From contig CADBNP010000071.1 of NCBI GenBank assembly GCA_902796095.1, forward strand, positions 1 through 6,057: a stretch of DNA of 6,057 bases, given 5' to 3'. This DNA comes from an uncultured Aeromonadales bacterium. GTDB taxonomy: Bacteria; Pseudomonadota; Gammaproteobacteria; Enterobacterales; Succinivibrionaceae. The notes under the pieces are model-generated. The model was not told where the DNA came from. It saw only the letters and a list, made by a program, of their open reading frames with translations, and ran no database searches. The translations under genes were made by a program, and so were the position numbers. This document shows positions 1 to 5,215 of this stretch, in pieces (within the stretch, counting starts at the first letter, position 1; each line of letters opens with the position of its first letter).

Positions 1-1239
1 CCTGCTGTCCGCTGATCCTATGTACTTGAATTTTGTACTTACTGCAGGATCTCCGTCATCCTTCACATCTGTGGTTGAAACAAATATTTTGGCTCCGGGG
101 TAGGATTTAATCGATACTTCATTCTGTCCCTTCATTGATTCTTTTTTCAGTCTGCTGCTGACAGCTTCCTCAGACATGACGCGACCGTTCTGATCATTTA
201 CCCAGACCCATAAGGTTACAGCTTTGCCGTTAATGAGCTCCTCTCTTAATTCCTGGTGTGCTTCAGGTACATTTCTGGTATCTTTCTTTACCGAATCAGG
301 AGAAGGCAGACTGACCTCGGCATTTTCAAAGTGACCAGTCTGATAAATCTTTTTTATCTGTTCGGCATAACTTATGGAGTTGGCACGACTGAAACTCGGT
401 CCGGTCTCCAAAGTAGTATAGGTATAGCCTCTTTTTCCCGAAGAAGTAGGAGCAGTTCTCAGAATTTTTCCGGTTGCCTTGCCGTTCTCGTCAGCCTGAG
501 GACGGTATACAATCATTACCAGATCATCCTTTTTGCTGTTCTTCTGAACGAAGGAACTTACATTTGAGTGCATTTTCTGACAGTCGGACTTCAGAAAATC
601 CAGGGTGGTGCCGTTCTCATTTTCAAAGCCGATTAGAATATCGCCTGCTCTGAGACCTGCCCCTGCTGCTCCTTTGTCCCAGAACATTCCTGTAATGACA
701 GTGAGGCATACAGATGTGGATGCCTTTTCTTCAAGCCACATTTCCAGCGGAATCGGTCTTAAAGGCATGGTATCTGTATCGGCAGATCCCATGTCACCGT
801 GGTTGCCGGTCTTGTACTCTGTCTTTGAGCCGAATACGGAAGCATAGCCGATATGCTTTCCTCTGGCGTCCTTGTATACCAGTTCATTGCCGTACATAGT
901 CGCGGATCCGATGACAGTTCCTTTCTGATCCTTGAATCTCCAGTCATTGCCGAGTTTTGAAACTGAACCGACGTTCTGTCTTTCTTCATTCAGATATATG
1001 ATTTCATTGCCAAGCAGCCTTGCCGAGCCTACAGTTTTTCCTTTTATCGTGTAAATCATTTCGTTTGCGAGAGGTCGTCCTTCATAGACAAAGTTTTTTG
1101 TTTTGATCTTCATTGTCCATGCGAAGCACTGTGTGGAGGAAAGAATGATTACCAACGCTGCCAGAATAATTTTTTTCATCTTTTGTAGTCTCTTGTTTTT
1201 ACCGGTAAATCCTGGTTCATTTATTTTTTTTGTATGCAT
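1..1239 (-). CDS. Secreted repeat and PDZ-domain protein (C-terminus outside window)
   Basis: The frame is open for 413 codons from ATG 1239 to the window edge, so the C-terminus is missing. Numbering is from that ATG. After a basic N-region, a hydrophobic stretch (about 24-35) and a Cys-Phe-Ala site at 38-40 form a Sec signal peptide; the mature protein would start at Trp41 and be periplasmic or exported. Residues 44-142 carry repeats of exactly 20 residues (glycines 71, 91, 111 and 131; Gly-Asn pairs at 77, 97 and 117; aromatics at 63, 82, 102, 122 and 142), predicting stacked beta-hairpins. Residues about 162-248 look like a PDZ domain, with the carboxylate-binding type loop GLRAGDILIGF around 195-205. 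The remainder (249-413) is not recognised. No catalytic protease motif is visible. The repeat section resembles proteins described as five-fold beta-flowers, but that is recall, not a search. It is probably a scaffold or substrate-binding protein; its function is unknown. An in-frame ATG at 1179 is the alternative start. Confidence 0.82.
   Translation of the reverse strand, partial: MHTKKINEPGFTGKNKRLQKMKKIILAALVIILSSTQCFAWTMKIKTKNFVYEGRPLANEMIYTIKGKTVGSARLLGNEIIYLNEERQNVGSVSKLGNDWRFKDQKGTVIGSATMYGNELVYKDARGKHIGYASVFGSKTEYKTGNHGDMGSADTDTMPLRPIPLEMWLEEKASTSVCLTVITGMFWDKGAAGAGLRAGDILIGFENENGTTLDFLKSDCQKMHSNVSSFVQKNSKKDDLVMIVYRPQADENGKATGKILRTAPTSSGKRGYTYTTLETGPSFSRANSISYAEQIKKIYQTGHFENAEVSLPSPDSVKKDTRNVPEAHQELREELINGKAVTLWVWVNDQNGRVMSEEAVSSRLKKESMKGQNEVSIKSYPGAKIFVSTTDVKDDGDPAVSTKFKYIGSADSR
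814..1110 (-). repeat. Protein-level repeats, 20-residue period
   Basis: Within the secreted protein, about five units of 20 residues follow one another without insertions. A typical unit reads aromatic-x-Asp/Asn-x-x-(Gly)-x-x-(Val/Ile)-Gly-Ser/Tyr-Ala/Val, then four residues later Gly-Asn. The DNA copies have diverged well beyond simple tandem-repeat identity, so this is an old protein fold repeat and not a recent DNA expansion. The first unit is the least regular. Confidence 0.75.
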
Positions 1240-1245
1240 CTTTTA

Positions 1246-1249
1246 TCCT
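1246..1249 (-). promoter_or_regulatory. Ribosome binding site deciding the start at 1239
   Basis: Minus-strand AGGA lies six bases before ATG 1239, and an in-frame TAA (1243-1245) just upstream makes 1239 the first possible ATG. The alternative ATG at 1179 would give a classic short signal peptide (MKKIILAALV...) but has no clear purine-rich site. Other genes here have clear sites (adk AAGGA, the GTPase AAGGGA), so 1239 is preferred. The cost is a signal peptide with an unusually long, basic N-region of about 23 residues. Confidence 0.5.
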
Positions 1250-1304
1250 GCTGATATACGTTCTGCTGTGTTGTGCGTAAAAGTATTATGATTTTTATTT
1301 TTGA

Positions 1305-1330
1305 TTGTCCGAAATGCCGGACAAAGTCCG
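1305..1330. promoter_or_regulatory. Overlapping alternative hairpins
   Basis: TTGTCCG (1305-1311) pairs perfectly with CGGACAA (1318-1324) across a six-base loop. The same central arm CGGAC (1318-1322) also pairs perfectly with GTCCG (1326-1330) across AAA, so only one hairpin can form at a time. Neither is followed by a T-run on its 3' side, so this is not a standard terminator. It sits 66-92 bases upstream of the minus-strand start. It could be an operator or a leader structure; no regulator is identified. Confidence 0.35.
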
Positions 1331-1512
1331 TTTCTGTAAGGCTCAGATGAATTTCAATCACTGCAGGATAACCGTTTTGGATTTTATCAGAAACGTCAAA
1401 AATAGACAAAATGACGTACGTATTCAGCGCTGTCCGTGACGGCAGTTGTACAGCAGCGGTAATTGAGGTCCGGGATCACACTAAAGATTTTTGAAGATAC
1501 CGGCAAAAAATA

Positions 1513-1540
1513 TTGAAACTGAATGTTTATAACCTTAAAT
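1513..1540 (+). promoter_or_regulatory. Weak candidate promoter for the ATPase gene
   Basis: TTGAAA (1513-1518) and TTAAAT (1535-1540) are 16 bases apart and match the sigma-70 -35 and -10 consensus at five and four of six positions. The region is A+T-rich, so chance matches are likely. Transcription from here would leave a leader of roughly 80 bases before the TTG at 1629. Confidence 0.2.
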
Positions 1541-1612
1541 GGCAGTTAAGGCGGTAAAATCAAAAAACTACAAAAAAAAATGTATTGTTAACTCCAGCTG
1601 ATGATGCATAGC

Positions 1613-1619
1613 AGAGAGG
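1613..1619 (+). promoter_or_regulatory. Ribosome binding site supporting a TTG start
   Basis: AGAGAGG ends nine bases before TTG 1629. The protein from this TTG begins MKLYRREKYL, which matches the usual short basic N-terminus that precedes the Walker A segment in this ATPase family. This supports TTG as the real start. Confidence 0.5.
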
Positions 1620-1628
1620 TTCGAAATC

Positions 1629-2312
1629 TTGAAACTGTACAGAAGAGAAAAATATCTCAGGAAGTTAAGAGGCTTTTATCACGATACCGGGATGATAAAG
1701 GTCATCACCGGAATACGAAGATGCGGCAAGTCCTGCCTGATGCAGATCATTGCCGGTGAACTGCGGGAAAACGGGATCCCGGAGAAGAATTTAATTTTTC
1801 TCAACCTTGATAAGAGAGGCTATAAAAACATACGTACAGCTGAACAGCTGGAAGATCTGCTGGATCAGGCCTGTACTGGGTCGGGAATCAAATACCTGTT
1901 TATTGACGAAATTCAGAACGTGAAAGGGTTTGAGGAAGTTATTAATGCATTCCTGGAAGAGGATGAGTATTCCATTTTTATTACCGGCTCCAATTCATAT
2001 CTGCTGAGCGGGGAACTTATCACAAAACTTACCGGGCGGTATATTGAATTTGAAATATTTCCGCTCACGTTCGATGAATATCTTGGTATGAAAAAGTTCC
2101 TGGGACAGTCTGTTGATCAGGATACAGCTTCAGAACTGGACAAATACATTCGTGAAGGCGGTTTCCCAAAGACCCTTGAATATGAAAATCCGGATGATAA
2201 GAGAATCTATATTCACAGCACTCTTTCTGAAATTTTCGAAAAGGACATTCGCAGGAGAGTCAACTACCCATTGAAACGGAAAACAGGGAGTATGTTCCGC
2301 TGGAAAGCATAA
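1629..2312 (+). CDS. Truncated AAA_14/DUF4143-type ATPase
   Basis: This gene encodes the N-terminal half of a P-loop ATPase of the widespread AAA_14 + DUF4143 type, a cytoplasmic family of unsettled role. Visible motifs are Walker A GIRRCGKS (28-35), Walker B LFIDE (90-94), the sensor-like ITGSNS (118-123) and the Gly-Arg pair at 136-137 before the family's 'EIFPLTFDEYL' segment. Family members are about 400 residues; this frame stops at 227. Homology holds through EKDIRRRV (204-211), and the last 16 residues are unrelated to the family. The proper C-terminal sequence continues in a different frame (2258-2422), showing that most of the DUF4143 domain, roughly 150 residues by my estimate, has been deleted. 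The ATP-binding motifs are intact, but the product probably cannot fold or act normally. It starts with TTG. It is separated from adk by about 145 bases and is probably not co-regulated with it. Confidence 0.8.
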   Translation: MKLYRREKYLRKLRGFYHDTGMIKVITGIRRCGKSCLMQIIAGELRENGIPEKNLIFLNLDKRGYKNIRTAEQLEDLLDQACTGSGIKYLFIDEIQNVKGFEEVINAFLEEDEYSIFITGSNSYLLSGELITKLTGRYIEFEIFPLTFDEYLGMKKFLGQSVDQDTASELDKYIREGGFPKTLEYENPDDKRIYIHSTLSEIFEKDIRRRVNYPLKRKTGSMFRWKA

Positions 2313-2422
2313 GGGACAACTATCCGAAATACGTAGTGACAAGAAATGATCCAATCCAGCAGAGAAACGGGATAATCCATGTGAATATAGGGCAGTTTAT
2401 GCGGGATTCCGGAATGTTCTGA
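2258..2422 (+). pseudogene. Out-of-frame C-terminal remnant of the DUF4143 ATPase
   Basis: In the frame ending at TGA 2420-2422 the DNA encodes SQLPIETENREYVPLESI, then RDNYPKYVVTRND and GIIHVNIGQFM. This is the usual C-terminal block of DUF4143 ATPases, where a short strand is followed by E-R/N-E-Y-x-P-L and then x-DNYPKYV. It has no start codon or ribosome binding site and can only be the tail of the gene upstream. The junction with the N-terminal part lies at about 2256-2262. The remnant shows little decay, so the deletion may be recent, or an assembly error in this single copy. Confidence 0.8.
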
Positions 2423-2464
2423 CAGCAGAGCCGGGGCAGAACATCTGACGGAGAACCTTTTTTT
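2414..2464 (+). terminator. Possible weak terminator after the broken ATPase
   Basis: ATGTTCTG (2414-2421) pairs perfectly with CAGAACAT (2437-2444) around a 15-base loop, overlapping the stop of the remnant. A run of seven T (2458-2464) follows, but only after 13 unpaired bases, so this is not a canonical intrinsic terminator. It could still slow read-through toward adk. Confidence 0.25.
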
Positions 2465-2512
2465 CTGGAACTTTCTGAACCGTAATTTTTGGGGGTGTTT
2501 TTGCTGATGTTG

Positions 2513-2521
2513 TGGTACAAT
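2513..2521 (+). promoter_or_regulatory. Candidate extended -10 promoter of adk
   Basis: TGG directly followed by TACAAT (2516-2521) matches an extended -10 element (TGnTATAAT with one mismatch). No good -35 is found 16-18 bases upstream, which is typical of extended -10 promoters. It would give a leader of about 40 bases before ATG 2567. Confidence 0.4.
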
Positions 2522-2566
2522 TCACCTTGTTTTTATTATGACGTATCTGCTTTTTAAGGATGTAAA

Positions 2567-3211
2567 ATGAAAGTAATGTTATTGGGTGCACCAGGTGCTG
2601 GCAAGGGTACCCAGGCTCAGTTTATTATGAAGAAATTTTCGATTCCCCAGATTTCAACCGGAGACCTGCTCCGCAATGAAATTAAAAAGGGTACTGAGCT
2701 CGGAATGAAGGCCAAATCAAAAATGGACAAGGGTGAACTTGTCTCCGATGATATCATCATCGGGATGATTAAGGCCAGAATTGCAGAGCCTGACTGTGTC
2801 AACGGCTACCTTCTGGACGGCTTTCCAAGAAATATAGCTCAGGCTGATGCCATGAAGGCCAATAACATCACAATTGATTATGTTCTTGAGCTTAACGTGC
2901 CTGATTCTGATATTGTAAAACGTATGAGCGGTCGCCGTGTGCATCTTCCTTCAGGACGTACCTACCATGTTGTTTACAATCCTCCTAAGAAGGAAGGTGT
3001 AGATGATGTTACCGGTGAGCCTTTGATTGTCAGAGATGACGACAAGGAGGAGACGGTTCTCAAGCGTCTTGAAATTTATCACAGGCAGACCCAGCCTCTT
3101 ATCGATTACTATCAGGCCGATGCCGCAAAGGGACTTAACAAGTTCCACACACTTGACGGCAACAGACCGGTTGAAGAGATCAGCAGCCAGATCGAAGTTT
3201 TGCTGAAGTAA
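2567..3211 (+). CDS. adk: Adenylate kinase
   Basis: This cytosolic enzyme interconverts ATP + AMP and two ADP, balancing the adenylate pool and supplying ADP for nucleotide synthesis. The protein is complete at 214 residues, the same length as E. coli Adk and without gaps across the positions compared. The P-loop is GAPGAGKGT (7-15). The AMP site includes T31, G32, R36 and DGFPR (84-88). The LID (about 122-159) carries H126, S129, D146 and T149, the hydrogen-bonding set that replaces the zinc-binding cysteines of Gram-positive enzymes. R123, R156 and R167 are at the conserved catalytic and phosphate-binding positions. A clear AAGGA (2556-2560) six bases before the ATG fixes the start. Own promoter candidate upstream and a strong terminator downstream suggest a single-gene transcript. 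The family assignment is secure; nothing about the protein is unusual. Confidence 0.98.
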   Translation: MKVMLLGAPGAGKGTQAQFIMKKFSIPQISTGDLLRNEIKKGTELGMKAKSKMDKGELVSDDIIIGMIKARIAEPDCVNGYLLDGFPRNIAQADAMKANNITIDYVLELNVPDSDIVKRMSGRRVHLPSGRTYHVVYNPPKKEGVDDVTGEPLIVRDDDKEETVLKRLEIYHRQTQPLIDYYQADAAKGLNKFHTLDGNRPVEEISSQIEVLLK

Positions 3212-3238
3212 AAGACTGCTTCTCTGCAATAATTAATA

Positions 3239-3268
3239 CCCCGTATGGAATTCCGTACGGGGTTTTTT
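3239..3268 (+). terminator. Intrinsic terminator of adk
   Basis: CCCCGTATGG (3239-3248) pairs with CCGTACGGGG (3253-3262), ten pairs including one T-G wobble, around the loop AATT. Six T (3263-3268) follow immediately. It starts 27 bases after the adk stop codon. This is a textbook rho-independent terminator. Confidence 0.93.
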
Positions 3269-3530
3269 CGTATCTTTCGGATTTCAGCTCTGCAGGTTTA
3301 AAAATGCGTTTTACGCGGCGGAAAACATGAATTTCAAACATCATTTCATATCTGTTCGGGAGCATTTGAAAGCATGATGATACCTACTTCTCTATTTTGA
3401 TGATTCCGTGTTGAACAGACTCGATAAATATTTTAAAGTTGTACTGGAACAGTGTTTTATACGCTCTGGCACGGTTGCGGTATACTGCCCTGCAACAGTG
3501 TTTTTTTGTACGCATAAGGTATGCATCAGA
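3269..3530 (+). other. Intergenic region before the duplicated secreted protein
   Basis: The region holds no supported gene. The reading frame of the downstream protein is open back to GTG 3408, but the 41 extra residues (3408-3530) would precede a complete signal peptide and include four cysteines in a hydrophobic context unlike the mature protein. I therefore treat 3408-3530 as untranslated leader and promoter DNA. Confidence 0.55.
3481..3486 (+). promoter_or_regulatory. Candidate -10 box of the secreted protein gene
   Basis: TATACT matches the -10 consensus at five of six positions and lies 44 bases before ATG 3531. The -35 region is poor. The box is enclosed by GTTGC (3474-3478) and GCAAC (3492-3496), a small inverted repeat that could be an operator. 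If this box is used, the GTG start at 3408 would not be in the transcript. Confidence 0.3.
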
Positions 3531-4862
3531 ATGGGTAACCCGATGAGGATCAGTTTTTTTTCTAATACGCTGAAAGTTTTTGGAATTTTTTCATTAAGTC
3601 TTGCTGCCATGGTTTCCCATGCTGCCGACAGTGGTGTTTCTGAAAATATTTCAACTCCGTCTGAGTATTGCCAATCCAAAGCTGACAGCCTTAAGTGTCT
3701 TAAGAATTTCACAGAATTGTGGAACGGCAATCTGCAGAAGAGGATGGCGGCACTGAAAAACAACTGTCTCGAGAATACTTTCTGCACCAAACAGCTCACG
3801 GATTTGGACGATTTATGGAATTTATATGGAGAGCTGCTCGGCGGTTATCTTGCTTCGGATGAAAAGAAGGAAAGCAGGATTGCAGGCATGTCGGCCCTCC
3901 TTGTTAATCTTCAGTATCATATTCTTGCTCTGGGCTACGGCTGTTCTGAAAATTCAGCAAACTGTGTTGTGGTGGATGGGGAGAAGCAGCTTTCCTATAA
4001 TCTTCAGCATCTTGTTTCTTACTACACCGGTCTTGGAACTGACGTTCTTTTTGAAGATCCTCTGCGGGAGGCCGCAATCATGGAAATTGATGATATGCTG
4101 AATGCTCAGTATAGGAAGATCAGAAGTGAATGTTCAGACGAACCGTGCAGATCAAAGCTCAAGCAGATGGAAATTTCATGGATCAAGTACAAGGAAAAAA
4201 TGCTCAATTACCTGGAGGATCCTATGGCCAGCGGCTCTGACAGCGATAATTATTTTCTTTCTGACATGTTTCTGATCCTTACGTCTCTGCATCAGACGAG
4301 ACTTCTTGGATTTACCTGTCCGGACGGTGAACTTAAATGCATTGTGGATGAGCAGAAGCTTCGTGACTCCGCAAAGGAGTTTGAAAAGGATGTAGTTGAG
4401 TTTGAAGGTGTGCCTGAAGTAATGCCGGAAGAGAAGAATGTCGCTCCGGCAGAAATTGATGCCACTGATTACGGAGAGGAGAAGAAACCGGCGGCAGGTG
4501 GAACTGAAGCTGAAGCGGTAAAGTCTGAGACGGAGACGCGATCTGTTAAGTCTGAAGGTTCCTCTGATGCAGTCAGCAAGGGTGAAGCGGACAGAGAGAT
4601 TTCCGGCGGATCTTTGGAAAAAGGATCCGGAATTAAGTCTGGTAATTCGGAACCTGAAAATCAGAAGGGATTGCAGACCACTGAAAAAGTTGAAGATTCC
4701 GCTTCCAGTACAGATTCAGGAGCTGTGAATTCAGGTGCATCTGATCCGGATGCTGTCAAGAGTAATGCTGAAGTCACGATGGATGTCACATCAGATTCCG
4801 CAGTTTCAGAGAAGAAACAGTCTGTCGGCGACTCAGCTGAAGTATCTGTACAGCAGAATTAA
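3531..4862 (+). CDS. Exported protein with two cysteine-paired repeats and acidic tail
   Basis: I do not recognise a named gene. From ATG 3531 the protein has 443 residues. Residues 1-31 form a Sec signal peptide (hydrophobic core about 16-28, Ser-His-Ala before the likely cut at 31/32), so it is periplasmic or secreted. A Cys47/Cys56 segment leads into two tandem units, 64-154 and 187-277, each predicted mostly helical with four matching cysteines (79, 85, 138, 145 and 201, 206, 263, 270). All ten cysteines could pair as disulfides. The LNAQYRKI...KLKQMEISWIKYKE stretch (190-222) faintly resembles the LprI/DUF1311 family, some of whose members inhibit lysozyme; treat this as a weak lead. Residues about 300-443 are a cysteine-free, Ser/Glu/Lys-rich low-complexity tail, probably disordered. 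The start is supported by AAGG (3516-3519), 11 bases upstream, and by the signal peptide; GTG 3408 and ATG 3543 are alternatives. It lies alone between the adk terminator and a non-coding spacer. Confidence 0.82.
   Translation: MGNPMRISFFSNTLKVFGIFSLSLAAMVSHAADSGVSENISTPSEYCQSKADSLKCLKNFTELWNGNLQKRMAALKNNCLENTFCTKQLTDLDDLWNLYGELLGGYLASDEKKESRIAGMSALLVNLQYHILALGYGCSENSANCVVVDGEKQLSYNLQHLVSYYTGLGTDVLFEDPLREAAIMEIDDMLNAQYRKIRSECSDEPCRSKLKQMEISWIKYKEKMLNYLEDPMASGSDSDNYFLSDMFLILTSLHQTRLLGFTCPDGELKCIVDEQKLRDSAKEFEKDVVEFEGVPEVMPEEKNVAPAEIDATDYGEEKKPAAGGTEAEAVKSETETRSVKSEGSSDAVSKGEADREISGGSLEKGSGIKSGNSEPENQKGLQTTEKVEDSASSTDSGAVNSGASDPDAVKSNAEVTMDVTSDSAVSEKKQSVGDSAEVSVQQN
3720..3992 (+). repeat. First copy of the ~91-residue internal duplication
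   Basis: This encodes residues 64-154. It aligns with the second copy at a constant offset of 121-125 residues: C79/C201, C85/C206, W96/W217, Y99/Y220, C138/C263 and C145/C270. The motif order is Cys, Cys, a Trp-x-x-Tyr helix, a Leu-rich helix, LGYGC and NCVVVDGEKQL. The DNA copies are strongly diverged, so the duplication is old. Confidence 0.72.
4089..4361 (+). repeat. Second copy of the ~91-residue internal duplication
   Basis: This encodes residues 187-277, the partner of the unit at 3720-3992. It has the same order of features: EC...PC, the WIKY helix, a Leu-rich helix, LLGFTC and KCIVDEQKL. This copy is closer to the LprI/DUF1311 pattern than the first. Confidence 0.72.
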
Positions 4863-4965
4863 AATCCGATGATAAGAAATAAGCGGAAGATGATACCGGG
4901 AAGGAAGAAAGAGACAGAAAACTCTTAATTTTTGCTGCCTGAGCGGTTCTTTTCAGGAAATTTCT

Positions 4966-5103
4966 GAGCGTTGGTGTCTCTGAAAAACTGATTTGTCTGA
5001 AGAAGAAAAGGTGATCCGCAGCATTTTACAACCCGATCCAGTATCTGCTTATAAGTGTTCCTTTTGCCAGGGGTTTGCAGTAATTCAGACACATAAGAAC
5101 TAA
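4966..5103 (+). pseudogene. Doubtful remnant of a transposase, ISL3-like
   Basis: In one frame the DNA reads ERWCL, a TGA stop (4981-4983), then KTDLSEEEKVIRSIL, a Pro-x-x-x-Ala-Tyr segment and CQGFAVI before TAA 5101. The order Arg-Trp-hydrophobic, Lys, Leu-Ser/Thr-Glu-Glu-Glu-Lys, Ala-Tyr and x-Phe recalls the segment near the C-terminal part of ISL3-family transposases. The fragment is under 50 codons, has a stop inside it, lacks a start and shows no catalytic residues or terminal inverted repeats. The resemblance rests on my memory of the family pattern and may be chance. Confidence 0.2.
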
Positions 5104-5203
5104 ACTGCTGCCTGATAAAGTGAAATACTGTTCTTAAGCAGACAATGTTGTCCTGGAATGTTATGAAGTCCTAAAGAAGTGACTTTTGATTTGATACTAT
5201 TTT

Positions 5204-5209
5204 AAGGGA
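5204..5209 (+). promoter_or_regulatory. Ribosome binding site of the dynamin-like GTPase
   Basis: AAGGGA lies six bases before ATG 5216. It is a strong Shine-Dalgarno match and fixes the start of the GTPase. Confidence 0.7.
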
Positions 5210-5215
5210 CTTTAT

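Larger units (their letters stand above)
1240..1628. other. Divergent intergenic region
   Basis: This spacer of nearly 390 bases separates the two divergently transcribed genes and must hold both of their promoters. Apart from the hairpin pair at 1305-1330 and the candidate promoter at 1513-1540, it contains A-rich tracts (for example 1572-1580) and no convincing coding frame. The frame at 1221-1409 on the minus strand would need a TTG start with no ribosome binding site, so I do not call it. Confidence 0.6.
4863..5215. other. Intergenic region, mostly featureless
   Basis: No intact gene is visible. The stretch holds a weak inverted repeat CCTGA/TCAGG (4938-4942 and 4953-4957) that is not a convincing terminator, a 7-base inverted repeat TAAGAAC/GTTCTTA (5094-5100 and 5127-5133), and the doubtful coding remnant at 4966-5103. 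A promoter for the downstream GTPase should lie near the right end but is not clear by eye. Confidence 0.5.

Noticed and set aside
256..567. A 103-codon plus-strand frame
   Set aside because: It is antisense to the secreted repeat/PDZ protein, whose continuous 413-codon frame, signal peptide and repeats are much better supported.
1221..1409. A 62-codon minus-strand frame in the divergent intergenic region
   Set aside because: It needs a TTG start without a ribosome binding site, overlaps the start of the secreted protein gene and has no family resemblance.
3408..3530. GTG 3408 as the start of the exported protein
   Set aside because: It would place 41 residues with four cysteines ahead of a complete signal peptide and would overlap the best -10 candidate.
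3392..3799. A 135-codon minus-strand frame
   Set aside because: It is opposite the signal peptide and first repeat of the exported protein, has no recognisable domain and no supported ribosome binding site.
4869..4928. A 19-codon basic small open frame just after the exported protein
   Set aside because: It has no ribosome binding site and its length is expected by chance in purine-rich DNA.
4933..5115. Direct repeat TGCTGCCTGA at 4933-4942 and 5106-5115
   Set aside because: It is a single ten-base match without flanking similarity, so it is not convincing as an insertion-site duplication or repeat element.
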